Assembly: GCA_963580285.1 (NCBI GenBank)
Contig: OY757017.1
Span: 20,521,395 to 20,585,394, forward strand
Length of the DNA stretch: 64,000 nt
Source: Lucinisca nassula
Lineage: Eukaryota; Mollusca; Bivalvia; Lucinida; Lucinidae
Direction: 5' to 3'
Shown here piece after piece: positions 1-10,839 of the stretch (its first letter is position 1; each line of letters opens with the position of its first letter). The notes below the pieces were generated by a model. That model was given only the letters and a program-made list of their open reading frames with translations, was not told the origin of the DNA and searched no databases. A program made the position numbers and the translations under genes.

Positions 1-267
1 TAACCGAGATTTTATGCCTGTCCTTATTATCTGCAAGAATGAAGTCGATCAGAAAAAAATTGACGGAGCTAGAGTGATGACAAGCTTTTTCCTATGTTAA
101 GTCTATGGGAGCTATATGTTGCCATGGTAACCAGAGTTCCACTCAGATCTGCATGAAAACCTTATGCAGTCTTTCCACTTGCCCAATTATGTTACACATG
201 AAATTTGATCAAAGTCGGCCAAGTAGTCTTCAAGATATACATTTTTGAAATTCACATTAACCCTTAT
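1..267 (+). repeat. Tandem-repeat element I, left part
   Basis: This stretch is about 90% identical by eye to 3960-4206 and belongs to the same tandem array, which resumes after the LINE at 3707. It carries the phrase 'gaccgagattttatgcctg' followed by 'ttgccatggtaaccagagtt', seen again in each unit. The last nine bases (259-267, AACCCTTAT) are the left copy of the LINE target-site duplication. The true left end of the element lies outside the window. Confidence 0.8.
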
Positions 268-3200
268 ACATCAAAGAAGGGATCCGCTACAAACGTCGTA
301 AAGATCTCGAACTACGTAACGTCGAGTGCATTTGGCTGGAATTGGTTAACTGCACCAGACGGCTATTATTTGGCCTGTTCTATCGACCGCCAAGTTCTGA
401 CTTAGAATATTTTACAAATATTGAAAATTCATTAGCACTTGCAGTCGATACGGGTATATCAGATATAATTATTACTGGGGATTTTAATTTTGATGTATTA
501 AACGAACGCACTGCAAGAAAAATTGAAACATTATGTACTCAGTATAGCTTTTTCCAGGCCATAAGTCAACCCACTAATTTTACTGAACACTCAGCTACAC
601 TAATAGATATATTGTTAGTAAACAACAAAAATAATTTAATTCTCAGTGGAGTTGGTGATCCCTTTCTAAACCAAGAACTTAGATATCATTGCCCAATATA
701 TGGAATTTTTAAATTTTCCAAAACCAAAATCCACTCCTTTACTAGAAAAATTTGGAAGTACGACCAAGGTCAATATGAAAGTCTCCGAGAAAAAGCCACC
801 ACTATCGATTGGGACGCCCTGCGTGATAACGATATTAATATATATGCCGCGAATCTACACTCCACTATTGCAAACTTGGCTTCAGAGTGTATACCTAATA
901 AAATAGTAAAAATCAAACCAGCTGAGCCGTCTTGGATCAATGCAAAAATAAAACAATACATACGCAAACGTAAAAGAGCTTATCGAACAGCTAAGCGAAC
1001 TAACTCAGAATTACATTGGACAAAATTTAAAACATTAAGGAATAAAACTGTTGCACTGATTCGTGATGCAAAAAAGACTTTCCATGACAAAATAGCTTCT
1101 AAACTAACAAGTGGAGAACTTTCATCTAAGGACTGGTGGGCTGTTTTAAAAACATTCATATCCCCACAGTCCAAAACATTTATACCACCTCTTGAAAATA
1201 ATGGTTCCATAAGTACTGACGATAACGACAAAGCAAATATCTTAAATAATTTCTTCCAAAGCCAGAGCTGTTTAAATACCAATCACCAAGTCCTCCCTAA
1301 CATATTACCCACTCCTGTCACAGCTGAACTAGATACTATTGCATTTTCCCGCTTTGAAGTTGAGTCTATACTCAAAGCTCTTCCTACTGGCAAAGCCTCA
1401 GGCCCTAACAACCTGAGTAATCGTATTCTTCGAGAGCTTGCTCAGGAAGTTTCTGCTCCTTTTTGTAATTTGTTTAACCAGTCTATAAACGTGGGTCTCG
1501 TTCCGTCTTCTTATAAAGAAGCAAATATCTGCCCAATATATAAAGCAGGTGATAGATCTATACCTTCTAACTATCGACCTATATCACTACTTAACTCAGA
1601 AAGTAAACTATTCGAAAGACTCGTATTCAAATATTTATAAAATCATTTGCGTGACAACAATTTGCTATCTTCTCTACAGTCTGGATTTATACCAGGAGAT
1701 TCGACAGTGAACCAATTAACATACCTTTACGATACTTTTTGTCAGGCCCTAGAGTCCGGTAAAGAAGTTAGAGCTGTTTTTTGTGACGTCAGCAAAGCCT
1801 TTGACCGAGTTTGGCATGATGGACTGGTACTTAAACTTAGGGCAGCTGGCGTCGCTGGGAATGTGCTCGCTTGGTTTAACAGTTATTTGTCTAATAGGAA
1901 ACAAAGAGTCATACTTCCGGGTGTTACTTCAGAGTGGGCATACATTCGAGCTGGTGTTCCCCAGGGGTCAATTTTAGGACCACTCTTATTCTTAGTATTC
2001 ATAAATGACATAGTAACTGACATCCAAACAAATATACGACTTTTTGCGGACGACACTAGTCTCTATATTATCGTTGATAACCCTGTCACCGCTGCTAATT
2101 CTCTCAATGTAGATCTTGAAACAATCTCAAAGTGGGCTGAAACTTGGCTAGTATCATTCAATCCAACCAAAACTGAAAGTATTCTCATTTCCCGCAAATT
2201 AAACAAACTTAATCATCCACCTATCATAATGCAAAATCTTCAAATAACCGAAGTAGAGTTCCACAAACATCTCGGGATCTTTTTTACAAACGATTGTAAA
2301 TGGCACCATCATATAAAATATATTTCAGAAAAAGCTTGGGGTAGAGTCAATGTAATGAGAAGGCTTAAATTCAAATTAGACCGTAAGTCCTTAGAAACTA
2401 TTTATACTGCTTTTATTCGACCTTTATTGGAATATGGGGATGTAATATGGGACAATTGTTCTCAAAACGAAAAACAAGAGTTAGAAAAGATCCAACATGA
2501 AGCAGCCCGCATAGCTACTGGTGCAACTAAGCTTATATCTATTACTGCCCTGTACAAGGAAGTTGGATGGGAGTCACTTGAACAAAGACGACAAACACAC
2601 AAACTGACTATTTTATAAAATGTTCTCGCATCTAACTCCCCTGTACTTAACTTCTCTTATTCCCCCATCCTTCAGCGACATATCACGATATAATCTCCGC
2701 AACTCAGATCACTTACAGACTATTGATTCATGAACTAATCTATACTATAATTCTTTTCTGCCCTCAACTGTAAGGACCTGGAATAACCTACCCACCGAAG
2801 TGAAACACTCCCAAACAACACATTCTTTTAAATACTATTTTAAGAAAGATAAAACAGAAGTCCCTAAATATTATTATTCCAAAAATAGAAAAGCCCAAAT
2901 TCTCCATACTCGATTACGGACGAACTGTAGCTCACTGAACCTGGATCTGTTTTTAAAAGGAATTTCTGACTCACCCATGTGTATATGTGGTAGCATAGAG
3001 AACTCACAACACTTCTTTTTCCACTGTCCCCTCTACCAGCAGCATCGGAATTTACTCCTAAATCTGATTTCCACTTATCATAATCCTACTCTTGATCTTC
3101 TTTTATATGGAGATTCCTCTCTGTCATATGAGACAAACGCGCTAATTTTCGAAAACATCCATCGGTTCATTTTAAACACCAAACGCTTTGCATGAGATGT

Positions 3201-3706
3201 TATAACCACCGTTAGGGTCATGCGATTGTTATATTTCAATTATTCGGTTGCCAAATGATTCTGTATTCCATGTCGAGTGCCTGGCCCCGACCTCCGCCTC
3301 CACCCAGCCCCAAACCCCCGCCCCAAACCCCCTATTCGTTGTCCTTTGATTATTTTTTCTTATCCCCCTTTTGCAAATCCCCACACCCTTTCACATAACC
3401 GCTATATACAAAATTAATCTTATTTAGTATTAGTATCATAACTTATACCAATATCCCCCCCCCCTTTTTGTTTTTTCTTCACCCAATCACGATTATCCTT
3501 TTCTCATTATGTTGTTAATATCACTACATGATATCACTTGTTTCAACATACTTCGTTTGTAAATCGTCATTATGTTTACATGTCAGTTGTTACTGGGAGA
3601 AGAACTATATAAGTACTTGTGCTTTCGTTCTAATCCCAAATTGTATAATAACTTATTGTAATATTGTAATGATGTTATTGCTATAGTAATAAAATATGTT
3701 TAAACC
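268..3706 (+). mobile_element. 5'-truncated jockey/CR1-like LINE, inserted in tandem-repeat element I
   Basis: The element is a non-LTR retrotransposon fragment bounded by a 9-bp duplication (AACCCTTAT at 259-267 and 3707-3715) and inserted between two parts of the same tandem array, so its limits are well defined. It begins inside the apurinic-like endonuclease domain and so lacks ORF1 and the N-terminal part of the endonuclease. Coding sequence runs to about 3195, followed by a ~510-bp 3' UTR with homopolymer tracts and a tail of ATTGTAAT-type repeats and TAATAAAA rather than a poly(A). CR1/L2-type LINEs often end in short repeats; assignment to a clade beyond jockey/CR1 supergroup is not possible by eye. 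Confidence 0.9.
270..3198 (+). pseudogene. LINE pol: endonuclease C-part, reverse transcriptase, zinc-knuckle tail (broken)
   Basis: Reading frame 270-1640 encodes the end of an AP-like endonuclease (GDFNFD motif, then an SATLIDILLV-type block) and the start of the reverse transcriptase. An in-frame TAA at 1638-1640 interrupts it; the same frame continues at 1641 with the RT core: AFDRVWHDGL near 1800, GVPQGSILGPLLF near 1951 and the catalytic FADD near 2044. A one-base frameshift near 2610 moves the frame to 2611-3195, which has one further TGA at 2731-2733. The tail has a C-x-C-G...H-x4-C knuckle (CICG...HFFFHC, about 2980-3028), typical of jockey-like proteins. Two nonsense changes plus a frameshift make it non-functional. 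The catalytic FADD is intact, so decay looks fairly recent. Confidence 0.88.
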
Positions 3707-4797
3707 AACCCTTATGCAAAAATGCACAAGGGCAGGTAACTCCTAAGTGTATGATCCGATTCTGCCAATTATCGAACTTGACCGAGATTTCATGGCTGTG
3801 CTGGTTATCTGTAAGAATGAAGCCAATCCGAACAAAATTGAAGCAGCTACAGTGATGACAACATTTTCCCCATGTTAAGTCGATAGGCAATTTTTCGGGC
3901 GCTCAAGGGGACGTAACTCTTGAGTGAATTATCTGATTCAGCCCAAAATCGAACTTGACCGAGATTTTATGCCTCTACTGGTTATCTGCAAGAATGAAGT
4001 CGATCAGAAAAAAATTGACGGAGCTAGAGTGATGACAAGCTTTTTCCTATGTGAAGTCTATGGGAGCTAGATGTTGCCATGGCAACCAGAGTTCCACTCA
4101 GATCTGCCTGAAAACCTAATGAAGCCTTTCCACTTGCCCAATAATGCGACACATGAAATTTGATCAAAGTTGGCCAAGTAGTCTTTAAGATATACATTTT
4201 TGAAATTCCCATTAACCCTAATGCAAAAACACACAAGGGCAGGTAACTCCTAAGTGAATGATCCGATTCTGCCAGTCATCGAACTTGACCGAGATTTCAT
4301 GGCTGTGCTGGTTATCTGCAAGAATAAAGCCAATCTGAAAATAATTGAAGCAGCTACGGTGATGACAACATTCTCCCCATGTTAAGTCAATAGGCAATTT
4401 TTCCAACGCTCAAGGGCACGTAACTCCTGAGTGAATAATCCGATTCAGCCCAAAATCGAACTTGATCGAGATTTCATGCCTGTCCTCGTTATCTGCAAGA
4501 ATGAAGACAATCAGAAAAAAATTGACGGAGCTAGAGTGATGACAAACTTTTTCCTATGTTAAGTCTATGGGAGCTATTTGTTGCCATGGCAACCAGAGTT
4601 CCAATCCGATCTGCCCGAAAACAGTATGCAGCCTTTCCCCCTACCTGATAATGCTTCACATGAAATTTGATCAAGATTGGCCCACTGGTTCCGGAGATAT
4701 ACTTCTTTGAAAGTGTGGACGACGGACGACGACGACGGACGCCGGCTCGTGGTATACTAATACCTCACATGAGCCTTCGGCTCAGGTGAGCTAAAAA
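3707..4797 (+). repeat. Tandem-repeat element I, right part with terminal hairpin
   Basis: Two copies of a ~500-bp unit (3714-4214 and 4215-4720), each made of two related half-units with 'cgaacttgaccgagattt' and 'gatgacaa' phrases, are followed by a GACGACGGACG tract (4718-4745). The right end is a hairpin (CTCACATGAGCC / GGCTCAGGTGAG, loop TTC, 4764-4790) and an A-run. The same right end occurs at 15846-15882, 28828-28865 and 59081-59116. No coding capacity is seen. Confidence 0.85.
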
Positions 4798-6170
4798 GTT
4801 TAGAATAGCATAGCATATTTTCAGATGTCTAAATTGTTTTTAATTTCACTATTAAATTAAAAACTAATCCTTCATGTGGCCCTCTGATTTCAACAACCAT
4901 GATGTGTTGTAGTGGTTGAGTACTCGCTTCATAAAGTAAGAGTTGTCCGTTCAATTACTGAACTTACCAGACTTTTGGATGAGTCTACATATGATCTTAA
5001 GAGTTGTTGAAACATACAACCCAGACACAAAAACCTTGATGGACATTCCTATGAGTAATGGTACTAAACACATATATCACCAGCCAAGGCTCTTGTGAGC
5101 TTGTGCATTTGTACAGTATCACCAGAGCCTTCACTATTTGCACATATGCAGTACAGAACTAGACAGAGGTTCTTGCAAAATGTCTGCCTTCTAGCCCGAT
5201 TTATCCCTTTGATGTAAGTCTCCAGAATCAACTGGTCAGGAAACTGGACAGTTCATTTCTTATGACATGCAGATATTTCTCATTCTTGAAGGGACCCCTG
5301 AGCAGCATCCCTCTTCTTTATACTAATTCAGATGTGACTATAGGCTTGAAAAACCTATATATTCTTCTATGACATGTTCTAAAAAGGAAACAAAGTATAC
5401 AGCTGTTGAGTACAGTCAAATCACTCCGGCCTTTAACCATTTTAACATTTCTTTATTTATTCATTGATTTTTTTTTTTTTGTGGGGGGGGGGGGGGGGGG
5501 GTAATTTTATACATACATTTTTTTTACGGTTGGTGGGGGTAAAAAAAAAATTTTATGGACTGTGGATGGGGTATTGAATTTATTCTTAAATAGGGGGTGG
5601 CGGGGTTCTCATTTTTTTTAAATTCATGGGTACTGGGGGTCAGGGAAAATTATATTTTACGGGTGGTGGGTTTTTTAAAAAAGTGCCTCCCACCCACCCC
5701 CCCCTGACTAATTCTGGAATTGCCCTTAGCAATTTACGATCAGTTTTTAATGGTCCTCAGTGCGTCCAAACATTCCGGCAGTCCATATATTCAGTATCAG
5801 CTGACCGCAATTTTTCCTATGATATTTTCAAAGTATTTTTTTTTTTTTTTTTTTTTTTCAATTTTTTTTTCCATTCTTTTCCAGTAATAATAACATTTTT
5901 TGCCATTTTTCCAATAGTCCGCTTCATTAAAAAAGTGCAATGTCACGTTGACGTGATAAAGCTCACTTGTCCTGAGATAGATTATCTTTATCAGGTCAAT
6001 GTGTTACAATGCAATTTATATAGGCGGTAACTGATACATAAGGATTTTTTCGCCCAGTGATGAGGAGCAAAGAATGTATCTCAGTCAAACCTCTGCTTAG
6101 CAAACAAGTGATTTTACCTTATCCCTTAGCTGCTTGCTGAAGACTAGTCGAACTATCGAAATTACATGTA
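4798..6170. other. Gene-free interval with low-complexity tracts
   Basis: 4798-5455 looks single-copy, and I recognise no gene or repeat in it on either strand. 5468-5720 is a patchwork of poly-T, poly-G (about 20 G near 5490) and GGTGGGGGT-type tracts; the 134-residue open frame across it is composition-driven. A poly-T block sits at 5840-5880. Confidence 0.5.
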
Positions 6171-8153
6171 CAGTCGAACTTCGATGGCTCGATCCCCTTC
6201 GGGACGATAGAAATTTGTTCAAAACAGCGGCAGTTCGAGCCACTGTTGCATACTTCCAGAAAACATAACTGGGGTATTTTTGGACTTCTTTTCGGTGTTC
6301 TGTAACATAAATGTATGCTGTGTCATTATCATCATCAACGGATTTTTGATTAACGTGCAGGTACAGGGGCAACGTCCACATAAGTGGGCCCCTTCCAGGT
6401 AGCTGGCTTGCTGCAGGCATGGCAGATCTTACACCAGATCTCCAGGCTTGTCTATCATGAGGATCGATAGCAGAGAGCTTCCATTCTCTGCAATCTCTTT
6501 CTGTTAGCTGCTTCCAGGTCATCTTGGGCCTTCCTGGCCCCAGCTTTCCACTTACCTGTATGTCACAGGCAGTCTTGACTGCACCGTTTGAGCGTTCCAC
6601 ATGTCCATACCAGCGAAGTCTTCTCTCTTTCAGGATGAGGTCCAGGTCCTCAATGCCAAGACGCTCAAGTAACTCACTGGACCTGATGGTGACAGTGTCC
6701 TGTGGCTTGACATTGCAGATCTGTCTGATCATTGCCCTGTCATTTCGCTGTAGACATTGGAGGTTTGGCTTTGTCAATGGCCATGTCTCACTGGCATGGA
6801 GCATTGCGCTCCGCACACAAGAGCTATACACACGGCCACGTGTCTTGAACGAGAGGTGGCGGGAAGAGAGAACTGGTAGCAACTCCTTGAATTTCTTCCA
6901 GGCTGTTTTCACACGTGATGCAGTTGAAAGGTCGCAACCACCCGCTGGAGAGAGCATATCACCTAGGTAGCAGAAGGAAGCTACAACCTCCAGCTTGTCG
7001 GATCCGACTTGGACTTCCCTCTGTGGTCTGCCATCTAAGGGGCATGCAGTTCCTTGGCACCGTGTACACCTGTAATCAGAGTCCTTTATTAAGTGTTTGA
7101 GCCCACTGCATTTCTTGTGCACCCAGAACTTGGAGCCATTACAAAAGATACTGTTGCTGCCCACTCCAGTACGACATACAGCGCATGGGAACTGGCCCGT
7201 ACTCTGCAAGAGGTCCAGACCTGTACCACAGATCATGATCTTTGTCTTTCCTGCATTCACTCTCAGCCCTTTCGCCTCCATTGCGTCTTTCCAAGTCAAG
7301 AGCTGCCTGACACATTCCTCAACGGATTCAGCTATGATGACAAGGTCATCAGCATACAGGTCCTCCCAGGGGACTCCAGAGCGGAACTCGCATGACAAGG
7401 CTTCAAGCACAATGATGAAAAGCAGTGGGCTGAGAACAGAGCCTTGATGAACACCCACCTTCACCTCGAATTCTTCACTGTAACTATCACCAACGCGGAC
7501 ACGGCTCCGAGCATTAGCGTACGTCCCTTGGACCAGTTTCACAATCCACTCGTCCACTCCAAGTTTTCTTAGTGCCCACCAGATGACTTTCCGAGGCACT
7601 CGATCAAATGCCTTCTCCAGGTCTACAAAAGCCATGTAGAGTCTCCTGTTGGCCGCCAGATACTTCTCTTGCAGCTGTCGGACAACAAAAATTGCATCTG
7701 TTGTGCTTCTTCCTGGGACGAAGCCAAACTGGGAATCGTCGATGGACACCAACTGCCTAATGAGGCCATCCACAATCCTCTCCAGGACTTTCATGACCTG
7801 TTCTGTCAGCTTGAGACCACGGCAGTTGCCCCGTTCCAATGCATCGCCCTTGCCCTTGTATAGACAGACAATGAAACTTTGTTCCCAGTCAGAGGGTACC
7901 ATCCCATCACGGATGATTGCGGCTGCAAGGTCGCGGATCATCGAGGCACCCGCATCACCTGCAGCTCTGTGTGTACTCATTAGAATCGCCTCATTGAGTA
8001 CACACAGCATACATTTGCAAGATAAAAGTTGAAAATCTCCTTAATTATCCCATACTTTTTCTTATGCAGAGGAATTCCCTAGGGACTCAAAAACGGGTTC
8101 GATTCAGCCATGGTAAACGAGCCATCGGTGTTCGAGCCATCGAAGTTCGACTG
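6171..8153. mobile_element. Pogo/Tigger-like MITE (CAGTCGAAC ends), split by an RTE insertion
   Basis: The ends are inverted: CAGTCGAACTTCGATGGCTC at 6171 and GAGCCATCGAAGTTCGACTG ending at 8153, each flanked by TA (6169-6170, 8154-8155). Two uninterrupted copies occur at 21300-21652 and 33836-34182 (about 350 bp), with internal phrases TATGCTGTGTGTACTCATTA and its inverse. TA duplication plus CAGT ends fit a pogo/Tigger (Tc1-mariner superfamily) origin. In this copy the RTE element occupies 6324-7966 with a CTGTGT repeat on each side (6318-6323, 7967-7972), which fits a target-site duplication. Confidence 0.85.
6324..7966 (-). pseudogene. RTE-clade LINE reverse transcriptase fragment with embedded PHD-like finger
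   Basis: The minus-strand open frame (ATG at 8010, stop near 6097) encodes a reverse transcriptase with FGFVPGRST, AFDRVPR, GVHQGSVLSPLLF and the catalytic YADD (near 7340), then a thumb/C-terminal part with FCYLGD, RRLRWYGHVER and a GPGRPKMTW phrase. This is the usual order of RTE-type elements in invertebrates. Between RT and FCYLGD lies a Cys/His-rich segment (CAVC ... FCNGS ... HKKC ... CTRC, about 7040-7180) that resembles a PHD finger with one cysteine replaced by serine. The first ~13 residues and the last ~75 residues come from the surrounding MITE, so the 637-residue frame is chimeric. The endonuclease is missing (5' truncation). The 3' end is a GAT/AAT repeat at 6324-6336, as RTE tails often are. 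Confidence 0.85.
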
Positions 8154-8264
8154 TAGTTCAAGCAATCAAGCAGTGCCTTTGATATTTTTATCCTTTTACA
8201 TTAATTTACTTGTGCACTAAATGTAAAATGGCAGACTAATGACCTGTCTTACTATACTAATAGC

Positions 8265-8485
8265 TATGGCTCTTTCAATATTATTTCATTTATATCGAGT
8301 CTATCTCTAATCAGAGGTGGGCAAAAATCGGACAAACCACCTGACCTTCCTTTGCAGAACTTGGCATCCCATATTATGTGACTAGAGCTAGCAAGGTAAC
8401 AGTTTCTTTTTATTTCAGTTTAACGGCCCTTTCAAGATTATTTCACTTATTTCAGGCTTATCGTTAATCAGAGGTATGCAAAAAC
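8265..8485 (+). repeat. Two copies of a short 'CCCTTTCAAGATTATTTCA' repeat
   Basis: 8268-8330 and 8424-8485 are diverged copies of a ~65-bp motif: 'ctttcaagattatttcactt', then 'aatcagaggtg', then 'caaaaac'. It recurs at 21945-22012 and 36068-36145. It is probably the end piece of a dispersed element; no inverted ends were identified. Confidence 0.6.
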
Positions 8486-8703
8486 CAAAGTGCCTTATGA
8501 TGAACCAGCTGTCCTTCCGATGAAAAATTCAAGACATGTAACCCAAGCAAGGCTTGAACAAACAGCAGTGAAAGACCTGGTGCTCTTACCAACAAGGCCA
8601 CCGAGGTTCATTATTTCAGGTCTCTTGCTGCTTCATAGGTCCAGATAAAGGACAGTTATGTGGATACTTACTATTTCTTCATAAAAACCTGTGTTTTGGG
8701 TAT

Positions 8704-9004
8704 TTGTCTGTTTGTCTGAATTGAGATTCAACAGTATTTAGGTCATTTTTGGAGATGCTGCTTCCCATTTTGTGATACTGTTCCCAGACATTGAGATGAA
8801 ATAACATCACAAGCCCTATCGCCCAACGAAATCAATAGGGCTTATTTATTTATATGCATTGGACGGTCTGACGCGCACCACTTTGCCTGGGCAGGCTTAG
8901 TCCTTCTAAGTGCTTTACCAGTACTCATGTGCAGTCAGTTTCAACTCTGCGAGGAAGCACCATGCAGCCCAATCTATTTCTCCAAGCCCCGATGGGTGGG
9001 TGCT
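8704..9004 (-). mobile_element. SINE-like repeat S1 copy (diverged)
   Basis: This copy of the most abundant repeat in the window reads, on the minus strand, from the GGGGCTTG start (9000) through a CTGCATG..TGCTTCC block, a GCCTGCCCAGGCAAAG block, TAAGCCCTATTG.TTTC and a terminal CAAACAAACA-like tail at 8704. A head with Pol III boxes is not obvious in S1, but its tail and two internal blocks match the tRNA-headed family T (30471-30767). Confidence 0.75.
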
Positions 9005-9008
9005 GGTG

Positions 9009-9067
9009 TTTTGGGTATTTCTTGGAATAGCCTAAGAGAGGCAATTCTAACAAGTACCCATAATAAA
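9009..9067. repeat. Small palindromic element P (GGGTACTTGTTAGAAT)
   Basis: The stretch has the arms TGGGTATT..TTGGAATAGCCT and AGAGGCAATTCTAACAAGTACCCATA. The same 55-70-bp palindrome occurs at 9456-9524, 25612-25680, 26467-26523, 50726-50790, 50795-51060 (split by a SINE) and 54365-54420. The consensus arms are TTGTGGGTACTTGTTAGAAT and its inverse, which can pair along almost their full length. Confidence 0.65.
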
Positions 9068-9113
9068 GGTTCATTGATGAGGCCTAATTGGCCGAAACTA
9101 GCTAGTCTGGCCC
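9068..9113 (+). ncRNA. Hammerhead ribozyme, type I, copy 1 (core mutated)
   Basis: The core reads TTGATGA (9074-9080) instead of CTGATGA, followed by stem II GGCC-TAATT-GGCC (9081-9093), GAAA (9094-9097), stem III CTA-GC-TAG and the cleavage triplet GTC ending at 9107. Stem I pairs GGTTCA (9068-9073) with TGGCCC (9108-9113) with one mismatch. The C3 to U change is in an invariant position, so this copy should cleave poorly or not at all. Confidence 0.8.
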
Positions 9114-9327
9114 AGAAAATACGTACACTCCATATATTTCAGTTCTATGGTGTATTCCTTGCTTCCACAGGATAACCCTTTCTAGAACATATTTGACGTC
9201 ACTACAGCTGGTGTCTGGGAATGTGTGGCGGCCGTAAAAAGTCTCCCTGCCCTACATCATATTGTAGTTTATATTTTCTTGTCCTTTGAGATCATGGATT
9301 CCATTGTGGAATTTTGAAAATATCTGA

Positions 9328-9373
9328 GGGTCACTGATGAGGCCTAATTGGCCGAAACTAGCTAGTCTGGCCC
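9328..9373 (+). ncRNA. Hammerhead ribozyme, type I, copy 2 (intact core)
   Basis: All conserved elements are in place: stem I 5' strand GGGTCA (9328-9333), CTGATGA (9334-9340), stem II GGCC-TAATT-GGCC (9341-9353), GAAA (9354-9357), stem III with A15.1-U16.1 and CTA/TAG pairs around GC (9357-9366), cleavage triplet GTC ending at 9367, and stem I 3' strand TGGCCC (9368-9373). Stem I has six pairs including one G-U. Short stem III and open stem I make it type I, as in animal retrozymes and Penelope-like elements. Cleavage would fall after C9367. Confidence 0.88.
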
Positions 9374-9595
9374 AGAAAATACGTACACTCCATATATTTC
9401 AGTTCTATGGTGTATTCCTTGCTTCCAAAGGATAACCCTTTCTAGAACATATTACCTGTGTTGTGGGTATTTGTTAGAATGGCCTCCAAGAGGTGATTCT
9501 AACAAATACCCACAATATGGCTTTCTGAAGCGAAATAAGCAAAACTATCCTTTAACCCATTTGGTACCGGAACCCCCAAAATGGGTACCAGGGTA

Positions 9596-9657
9596 AACAG
9601 TGCAGGCCCAGATCAGACGCCGCAGAACGTGGCATCTGATCAGGGCCTACACTGTTT
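9596..9657. repeat. Hairpin motif H, copy 1 (within a longer repeat)
   Basis: Arms CAGTGCAGGCCCAGATCAGA and TCTGATCAGGGCCTACACTG bracket a CGCCGCAGAACGTGGCA apex. The hairpin lies in a ~240-bp repeat (9545-9780) also present at 62840-63460, with flanking phrases 'ccatttggtac' and 'gaagaaaacacagtctgaca'. Motif H recurs about sixteen times in the window inside at least four different repeat contexts. Confidence 0.8.
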
Positions 9658-9929
9658 CCAAAAAGTTCAGCCAATTTCCAAGTAAATTTTGAAGAAAACA
9701 CAGTCTGACACCCCTAAATTTAGAAATGAACTCCTGCTATATATAAGGAGGAAGATTCCATTTGGTACAAAAAGGGTTAATTACCACTCTTATTCCCAGC
9801 TACATTGTGTATCTGGAGCTACAGTGCTTTAACTCTTGTACTGCTGAATAAACTAATTTTGCCTCACCCACTTCTGACTATCAACGAATCAAAATATTTG
9901 ATATAATGAATTCATTCGATTCACAAACT

Positions 9930-10090
9930 GAGTGACAGTGTAGATCCTGATCAGATTGGCTTCTTCAGCCAACTTATCTGGATTTACCGTATTAATTCTA
10001 AGAACTGGAACAGACCGAACTAAACAGTGCATACTCGAAGGAGCAGTCTGATTAGGATCTACACTATTTGCCAATCCGTCTGCACTTTTT
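9930..10090. repeat. Degraded hairpin motif H repeat
   Basis: The right half (GGAGCAGTCTGATTAGGATCT then ACACTATTTGCC, about 10040-10077) matches motif H; the left arm is rearranged. Flanks resemble the 31034-31246 repeat. Confidence 0.5.
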
Positions 10091-10154
10091 GCACTCCTTG
10101 CTGGATGATGAAACAATTTGTTATAATTCTAGGAGAATTACATGGAGGATCTTA

Positions 10155-10235
10155 CACGAGTGGTCATTTCATATGATATTTATGAAATAAGCCTATGGTG
10201 AGTTTCATAAATTTCATATGAAATGACCACGAGTT
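10155..10235. repeat. Short inverted repeat (TGGTCATTTCATATGA)
   Basis: Arms TGGTCATTTCATATGA (about 10160) and TCATATGAAATGACCA (about 10217) are perfect complements around a ~40-bp centre. It may be a tiny foldback element or a cruciform-prone site. Confidence 0.6.
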
Positions 10236-10439
10236 TAAGATTCTTTTTATCATATGACCACTTTAAATTGGGTTTTATCACCTTTGAATTCGACAATTTT
10301 TCAACAAACAAATGCATTGTTGACATGGACGTTGTCATGACATTACTTAATCCCGCCAAAATGTTATTACACGTGTGATCATACGATTTTTATTACTGGA
10401 CGTTATACACAGCTTATCAACAGCGTCATGTGATAAATT

Positions 10440-10740
10440 GTTTGTTTGTTTGATTTGAGATTTAAAGTCCCCGTCAACACTGTAAAGGTCATTTTGGAGA
10501 CGTTGCTTCCAATTTTGTGGGACGTTTACCCAACATTGAGATGAAATGACATTTCAAGCCCTGTCGCCCAATGAAACCAATAGGGTTTATAAGCATGGAC
10601 GGTCCGCCTCGCACCGCGGTTCCTGGACAGGCTTAGATCCTCTAAGAGGTTTACCAGTACTAGTGTGCGGACGGTTTCAGCTCTGCGTGGAAGCATCATG
10701 CAGCGCATCTATTTCTTCAAGCCCCGATGGGCGGGGACGG
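10440..10740 (-). mobile_element. SINE-like repeat S1, near full length
   Basis: On the minus strand it runs from GGGGCTTGAAGAAATAGATG (about 10738) to the tail ending in CAAATCAAACAAACAAACAA at 10440. All internal blocks of family S1 are present in order. Confidence 0.85.
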
Positions 10741-10839
10741 AAAAAAGCAAGTTCTCAAGGTGTCCATTTTTTTTAGGATTTTTACAGTATTGTTTGCAAA
10801 GATCAGGGTTGACATGTTTAGCAGAACAAGGGTTAAGGT

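Larger units (their letters stand above)
9068..9453 (+). mobile_element. Retrozyme-like repeat: 260-bp unit bordered by hammerhead ribozymes
   Basis: A ~123-bp segment is repeated directly 260 bp apart (9071-9193 and 9331-9453) with only two or three differences, leaving one complete 260-nt monomer between the two predicted cleavage sites (after 9107 and after 9367). Each repeat begins with a type I hammerhead core. This is the organisation of retrozymes: non-autonomous elements with self-cleaving RNAs that yield circular RNA monomers, reported in plants and in animals including bivalves. No open reading frame is present. It is flanked on both sides by copies of palindrome P. Confidence 0.82.

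Noticed and set aside
4764..4790. UUCG tetraloop at the apex of terminal hairpins
   Set aside because: In GAGCCTTCGGCTC the stem closes on a TTC triloop; pairing as a C(UUCG)G tetraloop would break the stem below it.
5626..6030. 134-codon frame in the poly-G/poly-T region
   Set aside because: Composition-driven; no start context, domain or splice support.
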